Assembly: GCA_963839365.1 (NCBI GenBank)
Contig: CAWIUT010000003.1
Coordinates: forward strand, 372,001-436,000
Source of the DNA: DASSKA01 sp963839365
GTDB taxonomy: Bacteria > Actinomycetota > Actinomycetes > Propionibacteriales > Nocardioidaceae
Direction: 5' to 3'
DNA: 64,000 bases
This document shows, in pieces, positions 25,311 through 32,661 of the stretch. The position numbers were made by a program, and so were the translations under genes. Each line of letters opens with the position of its first letter. The stretch's first letter is position 1. The notes beneath the pieces were generated by a model that saw only the letters and a program-made list of their open reading frames with translations, had not been told where the DNA came from and did no database searches.

Positions 25311-26348
25311 TCAGTAGTCCCTTCCAACGAGAAGCTCGGTGAGATCGGTCAGATCGCGACGGACCGGAGCCGGCAGCCCCAGGTCAGCCAGGAGGCCGAG
25401 GGCGGCCGCGGACTCCTCGGCGGCGCGCCGCTCGGCCCACCGGCGCCCACCCGCCTCCTCGACCAGCGCGGCAGCCTCCTCCAGCCGGTCCTCGGTGAGG
25501 GCGGCCTCGCCGCAGTACAGCGCCCGGAACCGGTCGGCGGCCGGCTGCTCGCCGGCCAGCGCCGCCACGACGGGCAGTGACTTCTTCTGCGACCTCAGGT
25601 CCGACCAGACGGGTTTGCCGGTGCGTTCGCTGGTGCCCCAGATGCCCAGCAGGTCGTCGACGAGCTGGAAGGCCAGGCCGAGGTGCTGGCCGTACTCGGC
25701 CAGCCCGAGCGCGAGGGAGGCGGGGGCGTCGACCAGTACTGCCCCGAGGGAGGCGGCGCAGCCCAGCAGCGCCCCGGTCTTGTCGCCCGCCATCGTCTGG
25801 CACTCCTCCAGGCCCACGTCGTCGCGCCCCTCGAAGGCGAGATCGGCCTGCTGGCCGGCGATCAGCCGCCGCGTGGTGGCGTTCAGGCAGCGCACCGCCC
25901 AGCCGGCGGTGGCCGTCGGGGCCTCGGCGAGCACCTCGTTGGCCAGCGCCAGCAGCGCATCACCGGCCAGGATCGCCGAGGAGGTGCCGAACCGCGCCCA
26001 CACCGTGGGGCGATGGCGGCGCTCGAGGTCACCGTCCATGACGTCGTCGTGGACCAGTGAGAAGTTGTGCACCAGCTCGCAGGCGACCGCCGCAGGCACC
26101 CCGCGCTCGGCTGCTGCGCCGGCTGCGCGCGCGGACATCAGCGCCAGCGCCGGCCGCACTCCCTTGCCGGCGCCCTTCCCGGGGCTGCCGTCGGCGTCCC
26201 ACAGACCCAGGTGGTAGCCGCACAGGGTGCGGGTGTGCGGGTCGAGCCGCTCCAGGGCCTCGCGCATCGGGGCGGAGACCAGCTGCCGGACCTCTTCGAG
26301 GAATGCCGGCTCGGTCCGGGACCGGGGTCTCGGGTCGGTCTGGGTCAT
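25311..26348 (-). CDS. polyprenyl diphosphate synthase (probable FPP/GGPP-type) of hopanoid operon
   Basis: 345 aa trans-prenyltransferase. The first Asp-rich motif is HDDVMDGD; the GKGVRPALALMSA segment precedes it. The second motif reads FQLVDDLLGIWG, with Gly instead of the last Asp; this DDxxG form is common in actinobacterial homologues. In this cluster it presumably makes farnesyl diphosphate for HpnD, but product length cannot be told from sequence with certainty. The start overlaps the hpnE stop by 4 bases, and shc starts directly after its stop. Confidence 0.88.
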   Translation of the reverse strand: MTQTDPRPRSRTEPAFLEEVRQLVSAPMREALERLDPHTRTLCGYHLGLWDADGSPGKGAGKGVRPALALMSARAAGAAAERGVPAAVACELVHNFSLVHDDVMDGDLERRHRPTVWARFGTSSAILAGDALLALANEVLAEAPTATAGWAVRCLNATTRRLIAGQQADLAFEGRDDVGLEECQTMAGDKTGALLGCAASLGAVLVDAPASLALGLAEYGQHLGLAFQLVDDLLGIWGTSERTGKPVWSDLRSQKKSLPVVAALAGEQPAADRFRALYCGEAALTEDRLEEAAALVEEAGGRRWAERRAAEESAAALGLLADLGLPAPVRRDLTDLTELLVGRDY

Positions 26349-27718
26349 CGGGTTGCGCTCCTCGGACGAGTTCGGGTCAGGGGGGTACGGCGGCCGGCGA
26401 TCACCTGAGCCGCTGCGCGTCCGCTGCGCACGGCGCCCTCCAAGGTGTCCGGCCATCCGGTGCCGGTCCACGCTCCGGCCAGGGCCACCCCCGGCCAGCG
26501 CGTGGCAGGGGCGGGGCGCAGGGCCGCCGAGCCGGCGCGCTGCCGGAACGTGGCGTGTGGTTCGCGGGTCACGAAGCTGTCCACCACGCGGGCGGAACGG
26601 CTGGCCGGCAGCAGCTCCGCCAGGGCCCGCAGATGGGTCTTCAGGATCTGCTCGGCGGACTGGCCGACCAGATCGTCGGCGGCGGACAGCGACAGGGCGA
26701 GGTACTGCCCGTCGCAGCCGGCGATGCCTGTCCGGTCGAACAGCCACTGCACGGGCGAGTCCAGGCCGGCGGCGAACCGCAGCGGGGTCACCATCCGGTC
26801 GTAACGGACGTGCACGTTCACAATAGGTGACGACCCAAGCTCCGCCCACACCGCCCGGTCGGGGCAGGCCTCCTCGGGCAGCAGACCGGCGGCCTGGCGG
26901 TGCGGCACCGCGACGACCACGGCCTCGGCCTCCAGCTCCCCGTCGGCGGTGCGGACCAGGTAGCCGTCGCCGTCAGGATCGATCCTCGCCACCCGCTCCC
27001 GGGTCCGCAGCTCGATGCCCGCGCGGCCGAGCGCCCGCCGGGTCGCCTCGTCGTGCACCGCCGAGAGCGGGGCACCGAGGGTGGCGATGTCACCGGCGTC
27101 CGCCCGCTCCAACAGGCCGGTGCGGAACACGCGGGCGACCAGCGCGAGCGAGGCGTCCGCGACGTCGATGTTCAACGCGGCCACGGTCACCAACGCCCAC
27201 AACGCGCTGGTGGACCGCGCGTCCTGCCCGTGCTCGCGCAGCCAGTCCCCGAAGCGCACCCGGTCGGTGGCCGGGTCCTCCGGGTCGACGCGTCGCAGCG
27301 CGGTCATGGCCGTGATGGCCGACAGACGTTCTGCCGGGCTCAGCGCGGGGTAGCGAAGCAGCGTGGGTAGCAGGTGGAGCGGCGCCGGCAGCCCGGGGGT
27401 ACGGCGCAGCCGGGCGGGTTCGCGGCCCGGCCGGATCACCGGGATGTCCATGCGGCTCTGCACGGACACCAGGTCCGCGACGCCCAGTCGGCGCAGCAGG
27501 TCGAGGTACTCGCTGTAGCAGCGCAGCAGCACGTGCTGCCCGGTGTCGACGGGGAGACCGTCCCGGTCGAAGGAGTACGCCGCACCGCCCAGCCGGGAGC
27601 GGCTCTCCAGCACCAGCACCTGCCAGCCCTGGTCGGCGAGGTCGAGTGCGGCAGCGGTGCCGGCAAGGCCACCGCCGACCACCACGGCACGCGCCGCTCG
27701 GTCCACCTGGGCACTCAC
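26345..27718 (-). CDS. hpnE: hydroxysqualene dehydroxylase HpnE (FAD-dependent)
   Basis: 457 aa. It converts hydroxysqualene to squalene. The Rossmann FAD motif is VVVGGGLAGTAAALDLADQG near the N-terminus, followed by VLESRSRLGGAAYSF. The C-terminal FAD segment is GVALAGAWTGTGWPDTLEGAV. The protein belongs to the phytoene-desaturase-like family, so a carotenoid desaturase is the alternative; the adjoining hpnC, hpnD and shc make HpnE far more likely. It is translationally coupled to both neighbours by 4-base overlaps. Confidence 0.93.
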   Translation of the reverse strand: MSAQVDRAARAVVVGGGLAGTAAALDLADQGWQVLVLESRSRLGGAAYSFDRDGLPVDTGQHVLLRCYSEYLDLLRRLGVADLVSVQSRMDIPVIRPGREPARLRRTPGLPAPLHLLPTLLRYPALSPAERLSAITAMTALRRVDPEDPATDRVRFGDWLREHGQDARSTSALWALVTVAALNIDVADASLALVARVFRTGLLERADAGDIATLGAPLSAVHDEATRRALGRAGIELRTRERVARIDPDGDGYLVRTADGELEAEAVVVAVPHRQAAGLLPEEACPDRAVWAELGSSPIVNVHVRYDRMVTPLRFAAGLDSPVQWLFDRTGIAGCDGQYLALSLSAADDLVGQSAEQILKTHLRALAELLPASRSARVVDSFVTREPHATFRQRAGSAALRPAPATRWPGVALAGAWTGTGWPDTLEGAVRSGRAAAQVIAGRRTPLTRTRPRSATR

Positions 27719-28644
27719 GCGGCACCTCGCACCAGCGCGCGGGCCGCCACGGACAGCTTGGTGGTGGCGGGCAGGGAGAGCCGGGCGCCGCGGACCTGCT
27801 CGGGGTCAGCGGCGATACGGGCGAGCAGACGGTGGTAGATGCCGGCCATCGCGGCAGTGCAGGCGGCACTGCGCCGGTCCAGGCGCGGCAGCAGGCGCAG
27901 CCCACGGCGATACCAGCGCTCCGCGCGCTCGGCCTCGAAGCGCACCAGGGCGGCGAACCGGTCCGGCGGGTCCGCCAGTCGCCCGGAGTCGTCGAGCTCG
28001 AGGCTGCAGCCGAAGCGTTCCAGGTCCTCGTGGGGCAGGTAGACGCGACCGAGCTGCCGGTCCTCGCGGACGTCGCGCAGGATGTTGGTGAGCTGCAGCG
28101 CCACGCCGAGCGAGTCCGCGAGCACCCAGGTGTCGGTCGAGTCGGCGTCCGCCGCCTCGACCGTGGCCCGGTCACCGCCCGGCCCGAGGCCGGACGGCGC
28201 GTAGACGCCCAGCGACAGCCGGCCCACGGAACCGGCCACGCAGCGGCAGTAGCCGAGCAGCTCCTCGAAGGTGGTGTACCGGTGCACGCTCACGTCTGCG
28301 CGGCATCCGTCGACCAGCTCGCCGAGTGCGGACATCGGCACCGGGAAGCGCTGCTGCACGTCGCGCAGCGCGACCAGCACAGGGTCGCCGTCGACGGTGT
28401 GCAGGTCGGCCACCGAGGTCCGCACAGCCTCCAGCCCCACGAGCTTGTCCTCGTCGGGAAGGTCGCCGTCACCGAGGTCGTCGACACGCCGGGCAATGGC
28501 ATAGATGGCGGACAGGGCGCGACGCTTCTCCGGCGGGAGCAGCCGGATCCCGTACGCGAAGTTGCGCGCCTCCTCGCGGGTGATGCGCTCGCACTCGTCG
28601 TAGCCCCGGAGCACCTCCGGGTCCGAGATCCCTGCCGCGGTCAT
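27715..28644 (-). CDS. hpnD: presqualene diphosphate synthase HpnD
   Basis: 309 aa squalene/phytoene-synthase fold. HpnD couples two FPP into presqualene diphosphate. The Asp-rich motifs are AIARRVDDLGDGD and NILRDVREDRQLGRVYLP, and the YCRCVAGSVG segment is conserved. It is paired with HpnC, which carries the same fold; gene order hpnC-hpnD-hpnE is the standard bacterial three-enzyme squalene route. Phytoene synthase is the alternative, disfavoured by context. Both ends overlap neighbours by 4 bases. Confidence 0.93.
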   Translation of the reverse strand: MTAAGISDPEVLRGYDECERITREEARNFAYGIRLLPPEKRRALSAIYAIARRVDDLGDGDLPDEDKLVGLEAVRTSVADLHTVDGDPVLVALRDVQQRFPVPMSALGELVDGCRADVSVHRYTTFEELLGYCRCVAGSVGRLSLGVYAPSGLGPGGDRATVEAADADSTDTWVLADSLGVALQLTNILRDVREDRQLGRVYLPHEDLERFGCSLELDDSGRLADPPDRFAALVRFEAERAERWYRRGLRLLPRLDRRSAACTAAMAGIYHRLLARIAADPEQVRGARLSLPATTKLSVAARALVRGAA

Positions 28645-29471
28645 CCGGCGCTCCTCACGCAGGAGCGCGCCCAGGTCAGCGCGATCTGGGCCGGCGTCGG
28701 CTTGCGCACCCCGCCCAGCGGGTCGTGCCCGAGCTTGCGCAGCTGCCACGCCGCGGCCCGACCACCGTTGACGTAGCCGGAGATCGCGACCCGGGCCCAG
28801 CCTCGCAGGGTGCTGACCAGCACGGCGCCGGAGTCCAGCCATGCCAGCGCCCGGTCGGTCTCGAAGCGGACCAGCGCGGCGAGCGCGGGACTCGCGACAT
28901 CTTGGCCCACCTCCGGCTCGCCCACGCCGAAGCGGCGCAGGTCCTGCTGGGGCAGGTACACCCGGCCGCGCAGATAGTCCTCGCGCAGGTCCTGCCAGTG
29001 CTCGACCAGCTGGAGTGCGGTGCAGACCTGGTCCGAGAGCACGAGCCGCTCCGGGGTCGCCTGTCCGAACACGTGGAGGACCACCCTGCCCACCGGGTTG
29101 GCGGACAGCTCGCAGTAGCCGAGCAGGTCCTCGAAGCGCTCGTAGCGGCTGCGGCGCTGGTCGACCTCGTTGGCCTCCACCAGGGCCAGCCACGGGTCGA
29201 CGGGGACGGTCCTCCGGTCGACCAGCGTGCGAAGCGCACCGACCTCCGGGATCTCGGTCCCCCGCCCGTCGTACAGCCGGTGCAGGTCGACGGAGACGGC
29301 CTTCAGGGCCAGCAACCGGTCACCGTCGGACTCGTCGCCAACGTCGTCGACGTAGCGGGCGAACCGGTAGAGCGCGGTCAGGTCCGCACGGACGTCGCGA
29401 GGCAGCACGCGCAGCGCGACCGGGAAGTTCTCGCCCTCGATCGGGTCTTCGCTCACTCGGGGAGTGCTCAT
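28641..29471 (-). CDS. hpnC: hydroxysqualene synthase HpnC
   Basis: 276 aa. HpnC hydrolyses presqualene diphosphate to hydroxysqualene. It starts with the family sequence ENFPVALRVLPRDVRADL and contains YRFARYVDDVGDE and VEHWQDLREDYLRGRVYLP, lacking some residues of canonical prenyltransferases. It is distinct from adjacent HpnD, which argues against a simple duplication. The ATG at 29471 overlaps the dxs stop; the stop overlaps the hpnD start. Confidence 0.92.
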   Translation of the reverse strand: MSTPRVSEDPIEGENFPVALRVLPRDVRADLTALYRFARYVDDVGDESDGDRLLALKAVSVDLHRLYDGRGTEIPEVGALRTLVDRRTVPVDPWLALVEANEVDQRRSRYERFEDLLGYCELSANPVGRVVLHVFGQATPERLVLSDQVCTALQLVEHWQDLREDYLRGRVYLPQQDLRRFGVGEPEVGQDVASPALAALVRFETDRALAWLDSGAVLVSTLRGWARVAISGYVNGGRAAAWQLRKLGHDPLGGVRKPTPAQIALTWARSCVRSAG

Positions 29472-31372
29472 CCGGTGCTCCCCGAGGCAGATCGGGCCGT
29501 GTCGACCCGGGAACCACCGCGGACCACCCGCAGGCCGCGGCCGTCGGGCGAGATCGTCCGGTGCACGTCCCGGGAGGACTCCGCGATGCCGTCGACGCCC
29601 AGGCCGAGCTCCTCGAGCAGGTCCGCGCGGTTGCCATGAGCCAGGTAGCTCGACGGCAGCCCGAGGCAGCGCACGGGCAGGTCGACGCCGAGGTCGCCGA
29701 GCGCGGTGGACAGCCGGGAGCCGACTCCGCCGTCGCGGACACCGTCCTCCACGGTGACGACGGCGCGGTGGGACCGGGCGAGCTCCAGCAGCGAGTCGCT
29801 GATGGGCAGCACCCAGCGCGGGTCGACCACGGTGCAGTCGATGCCCTCCTCGGCGAGCCGCTCCGCGGCGGCCACCGCGGGTGCCGCCATCACCCCGACG
29901 GCCACGAGCAGCAGGTGCTTGCCTCCCTCGTCGGGGCCCTCGTGGAGGATGTCGAGCCCGTCGTGCCGGCGGAGCGCCGGGAGCGGGGCGCCCAGTGACG
30001 CCTTGGGAAAACGGAGCGCGGTCGGCCCCTGCACGTCCAACGCCTCCGCGAAGCCCTCGACGAGGGTGTCCGCGTCGCGGGGGGCGGCGATCCGGATGCC
30101 CGGGACGATGCCCAGCAGCGCCATGTCCCACATGCCGTGATGGCTGGGACCGTCCGGCCCGGTCACGCCCGCCCGGTCGAGCACCAAGGTGACCGGGAGC
30201 CGGTGCAGCCCCACGTCGAGCAGCTCCTGGTCGAAGGCACGGTTGGCGAACGTGGCGTACAGCGCGACAACGGGGTGCAGACCGCCCATCGCCATGCCGG
30301 CGGCCGAGGTCAGCGCGTGCTGCTCGGCGATGCCCACGTCGAAGCACCGGCCCGGGAAGCGGTCGGCGAACCGCTGCAGCCCGGTCGGGCCGAGCATCGC
30401 CGCCGTCACGGCCACCACGTCACGGCGCCGGCCGCCGAGGTCGAGCAGCGCCTCGGCGAACGCGTCGGTCCAGGTCTGGTTGGCCGACTTGCGGGAGCGG
30501 CCGGTGACCGGGTCCACCACACCGACGGAGTGCAGGTGGTCCGCCTCGTCCTCGACGGCGGGCTGGTAGCCGCTTCCCTTGGTCGTGCGGCAGTGCACCA
30601 CCACGGGACCGGCGAGATCCCTGGCCCGCTGCAGCTCGGCCTCGACCGCGGCGATGTCGTGACCGTCCACGGGGCCGAGGTAGGAGAAGCCCATCTCCTC
30701 GAAGAGCCCGCCGAGGTGTGCCGCCGGCGACGAGCTGCCGCCCCGGCTGCCGGCCAGCAGCTGCTGCAGCGCGTCGTACCCGGGCCGGTCGCCCAGCCGG
30801 GCGAGGTGGTGGGAGAAGCCGCCCACCGTGGGCGAGTAGGAGCGCCCGTTGTCGTTGAGCACCACGACGACGCGGCGCCCGGAGCCGCCCAGGTTGTTCA
30901 GTGCCTCCCAGCTGAGCCCGCCGGTCAGCGCGCCGTCGCCGACCAGCGCCACGACCTGCCGCCCGGGCTCGCCTCCGGTGACGAAGGCCTTGCTGAGCCC
31001 GTCGGCGTAGGACAGTGCCGTGGAGGCGTGGGAGTTCTCCACGAAGTCGTGCACCGACTCTGCGCGGTTGGGGTACCCGGACAGGCCCCCCGTCTTGCGC
31101 AGCCCCGGGAAGCCGGCCCGACGACCGGTGAGGATCTTGTGCACGTAGGACTGATGTCCCGTGTCGAACAGCAGCGGGACCTCTGGCGAGTCGAAGACCC
31201 GGTGCATCGCTATGGTGAGCTCGACGACCCCGAGGTTGGGGCCCAGGTGCCCGCCGGTGCTGCACACGGAGTCGACAAGGAACTCGCGTAGCTCGTCAGC
31301 GAGCTGCGCGAGCTGACCGTGGTCCAGGCTGCGCAGGTCCACGGGATTGTCGATCCGATCCAGCACGCCCAT
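29468..31372 (-). CDS. dxs: 1-deoxy-D-xylulose-5-phosphate synthase
   Basis: 634 aa, full length. It condenses pyruvate and glyceraldehyde-3-phosphate using thiamine diphosphate, the first committed and often rate-limiting MEP-pathway step. The N-terminus carries GGHLGPNLGVVELT and FDTGHQSYVHKILTGR; the ThDP/Mg motif is VGDGALTGGLSWEALNN; the catalytic Glu region is DVGIAEQHALTSAAG. It opens the hopanoid operon and is probably a pathway-dedicated copy; a second dxs elsewhere is expected but not visible. A GGGGAG Shine-Dalgarno precedes the ATG. Confidence 0.96.
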   Translation of the reverse strand: MGVLDRIDNPVDLRSLDHGQLAQLADELREFLVDSVCSTGGHLGPNLGVVELTIAMHRVFDSPEVPLLFDTGHQSYVHKILTGRRAGFPGLRKTGGLSGYPNRAESVHDFVENSHASTALSYADGLSKAFVTGGEPGRQVVALVGDGALTGGLSWEALNNLGGSGRRVVVVLNDNGRSYSPTVGGFSHHLARLGDRPGYDALQQLLAGSRGGSSSPAAHLGGLFEEMGFSYLGPVDGHDIAAVEAELQRARDLAGPVVVHCRTTKGSGYQPAVEDEADHLHSVGVVDPVTGRSRKSANQTWTDAFAEALLDLGGRRRDVVAVTAAMLGPTGLQRFADRFPGRCFDVGIAEQHALTSAAGMAMGGLHPVVALYATFANRAFDQELLDVGLHRLPVTLVLDRAGVTGPDGPSHHGMWDMALLGIVPGIRIAAPRDADTLVEGFAEALDVQGPTALRFPKASLGAPLPALRRHDGLDILHEGPDEGGKHLLLVAVGVMAAPAVAAAERLAEEGIDCTVVDPRWVLPISDSLLELARSHRAVVTVEDGVRDGGVGSRLSTALGDLGVDLPVRCLGLPSSYLAHGNRADLLEELGLGVDGIAESSRDVHRTISPDGRGLRVVRGGSRVDTARSASGSTG

Positions 31373-31412
31373 GCTGCGCTCCCCTGTCTGGTTGGCGCTT
31401 CAACGTTCTGTT

Positions 31413-31430
31413 CCCCGAATTGTATCGGGG
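31413..31430 (-). promoter_or_regulatory. dxs operon -10 box inside an 18-bp palindrome
   Basis: CCCCGA (31413-31418) and TCGGGG (31425-31430) flank ATTGTA, which reads TACAAT on the minus strand, a good -10 hexamer. Transcription would start near 31412, about 40 bases before the dxs ATG. No clear -35 box is seen. The palindrome over the -10 box looks like a repressor site, plausibly for the adjacent MarR. Confidence 0.5.
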
Positions 31431-31451
31431 CCCGAGGCTTTCTGGGACCGG

Positions 31452-31919
31452 CTACCCAGTCTCCGGGCGAGCATGCATGTCCTCGAGCAGATTGTCCGCA
31501 AACTCCCTGGACAGATGCTCCAGCAGCGCCTGCGAGATCCCGAGGCGGTCGGCGATCCGCCGCAGCTCGGTGAGGTGGATGTCGGAGAGCTGCTCGATGA
31601 GCCGCGCTCCGGCCGAGGTGAGCCGCAGCCGGGCGACCCGCTGGTCCGTGGGGTCGACCTCGCGGGTGAGCAGCCCCGCCTGTTCCACGCGGTGGACCAG
31701 CTCCACCGCGCTGTGGTGCCGGATCAGCAGGTACTCCGACAGCTCGCGCACGCTCGGGGGCGTGGGCCCGGGGTGCGCCCGGACCGCCAGCAGGAGCTGG
31801 TGCTGCTGTGAGGTGAGTCCCAGCCGGGCCGACTCCTCGCTGCTCCACTGCAGGTAGCGACGTAGCGCGGTGCGGAACACCAGGAGGACCCGGTAGTCCA
31901 CATCGGCGATTTTCCCCAT
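31452..31919 (-). CDS. MarR-family transcriptional regulator
   Basis: 155 aa from Met 31919. The winged HTH is seen in LTSQQHQLLLAVRAHPGPTP, VRELSEYLLIRHHSAVELVHRV and the wing DPTDQRVARLRLTSAG. It sits 79 bp upstream of dxs on the same strand and 69 bp from a divergent membrane-protein gene. The family usually represses its own and neighbouring genes and releases DNA on binding small ligands or by Cys oxidation; the effector is unknown. The upstream extension (from 32003) would cross the 31947-31967 palindrome and is rejected. Confidence 0.88.
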   Translation of the reverse strand: MGKIADVDYRVLLVFRTALRRYLQWSSEESARLGLTSQQHQLLLAVRAHPGPTPPSVRELSEYLLIRHHSAVELVHRVEQAGLLTREVDPTDQRVARLRLTSAGARLIEQLSDIHLTELRRIADRLGISQALLEHLSREFADNLLEDMHARPETG

Positions 31920-31946
31920 AGCCTCTCGAACCTCGTCGCAACCCTC

Positions 31947-31967
31947 TACGCTGGTAGAACCAGAGTA
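31947..31967. promoter_or_regulatory. MarR-type operator candidate
   Basis: A 21-bp interrupted palindrome: TACnCTGGT on the left and ACCAGnGTA on the right around a 3-base centre. It lies between marR and the divergent gene at 31989, the usual place for MarR autoregulation. Binding is inferred. Confidence 0.55.
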
Positions 31968-31988
31968 CGCACGCCTCGGAGTACCCGG

Positions 31989-32642
31989 ATGCCGCAGCAT
32001 CACTCATCGACCTCTCGTCAGGTTGTCATGCCGGCCAGGCTGCGGCTGGCGGTCGACGTCGTCCGGCACCTCGGCGAGGCGGTGATCATCCCGCTCGGCC
32101 TGTTCTACACGATCGTGGTCAACCTCGGCCTCGACATCGCCCTGCTGGCCGCCCTCGGATGGGCGTTGCTGGCGGTGCTGGTCCGGCTGGTGCGGGGCAG
32201 CCGGCCGCCGGTGCTGCTGCTGGTGGGGACCGGGATGGCGGTGATCCAGGCCGGGATCACCTTCGCCGCGAACTCGGCGACCGTCTACTTCCTGCAGCCC
32301 ACCGTGGCGACCTACGCCTTCGGGGCGGCGCTGCTGGTCACGCTGCCCTGGGACCGGCCGCTCATCCAGCGGCTCGCCCACGACTTCTGTCCGCTGCCCG
32401 AGGACGTCGTGGGCACCACGCATCTGCGCCGGTTCTTCCAGCGGCTGTCGGCGCTGTGGGGCGTCGTGCTGATGGTCAACGCCAGCCTCACCCTCGGCCT
32501 CCTGCTCACGTTCAGCACGTCCTGGTCGGTGCCGCTGGCCGCGCTCGCCTCTCTGCCGGTCTTCGCAGCCGGGCTGGCGCTGTCCTACGTGTGGTTCCGC
32601 CACTCCCTGCGGGCCGGCGGCTTCCAGCTCGCCTGGGGCTGA
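31989..32642 (+). CDS. polytopic membrane protein, VC0807/septation-protein-like
   Basis: 217 aa with five to six membrane helices (HLGEAVIIPLGLFYTIVVNL, LDIALLAALGWALLAVLV, and further segments up to VPLAALASLPVFAAGLALSY). The layout resembles VC0807-family or DUF3159-like proteins, but this is tentative and no function is assigned. GGAG lies 7 bases before ATG 31989; an in-frame ATG at 32028 is an alternative. It is divergent from marR across the 31947-31967 palindrome and may be a MarR target. Confidence 0.65.
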   Translation: MPQHHSSTSRQVVMPARLRLAVDVVRHLGEAVIIPLGLFYTIVVNLGLDIALLAALGWALLAVLVRLVRGSRPPVLLLVGTGMAVIQAGITFAANSATVYFLQPTVATYAFGAALLVTLPWDRPLIQRLAHDFCPLPEDVVGTTHLRRFFQRLSALWGVVLMVNASLTLGLLLTFSTSWSVPLAALASLPVFAAGLALSYVWFRHSLRAGGFQLAWG

Positions 32643-32661
32643 CGCTCCCCCGGTCTCGGCG

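Noticed and set aside
27715..29471. hpnC/hpnD read as carotenoid phytoene synthases
   Set aside because: Two distinct paralogues followed by an HpnE-type protein and squalene-hopene cyclase fit the HpnCDE squalene route; no lycopene cyclase or carotenoid genes are present.
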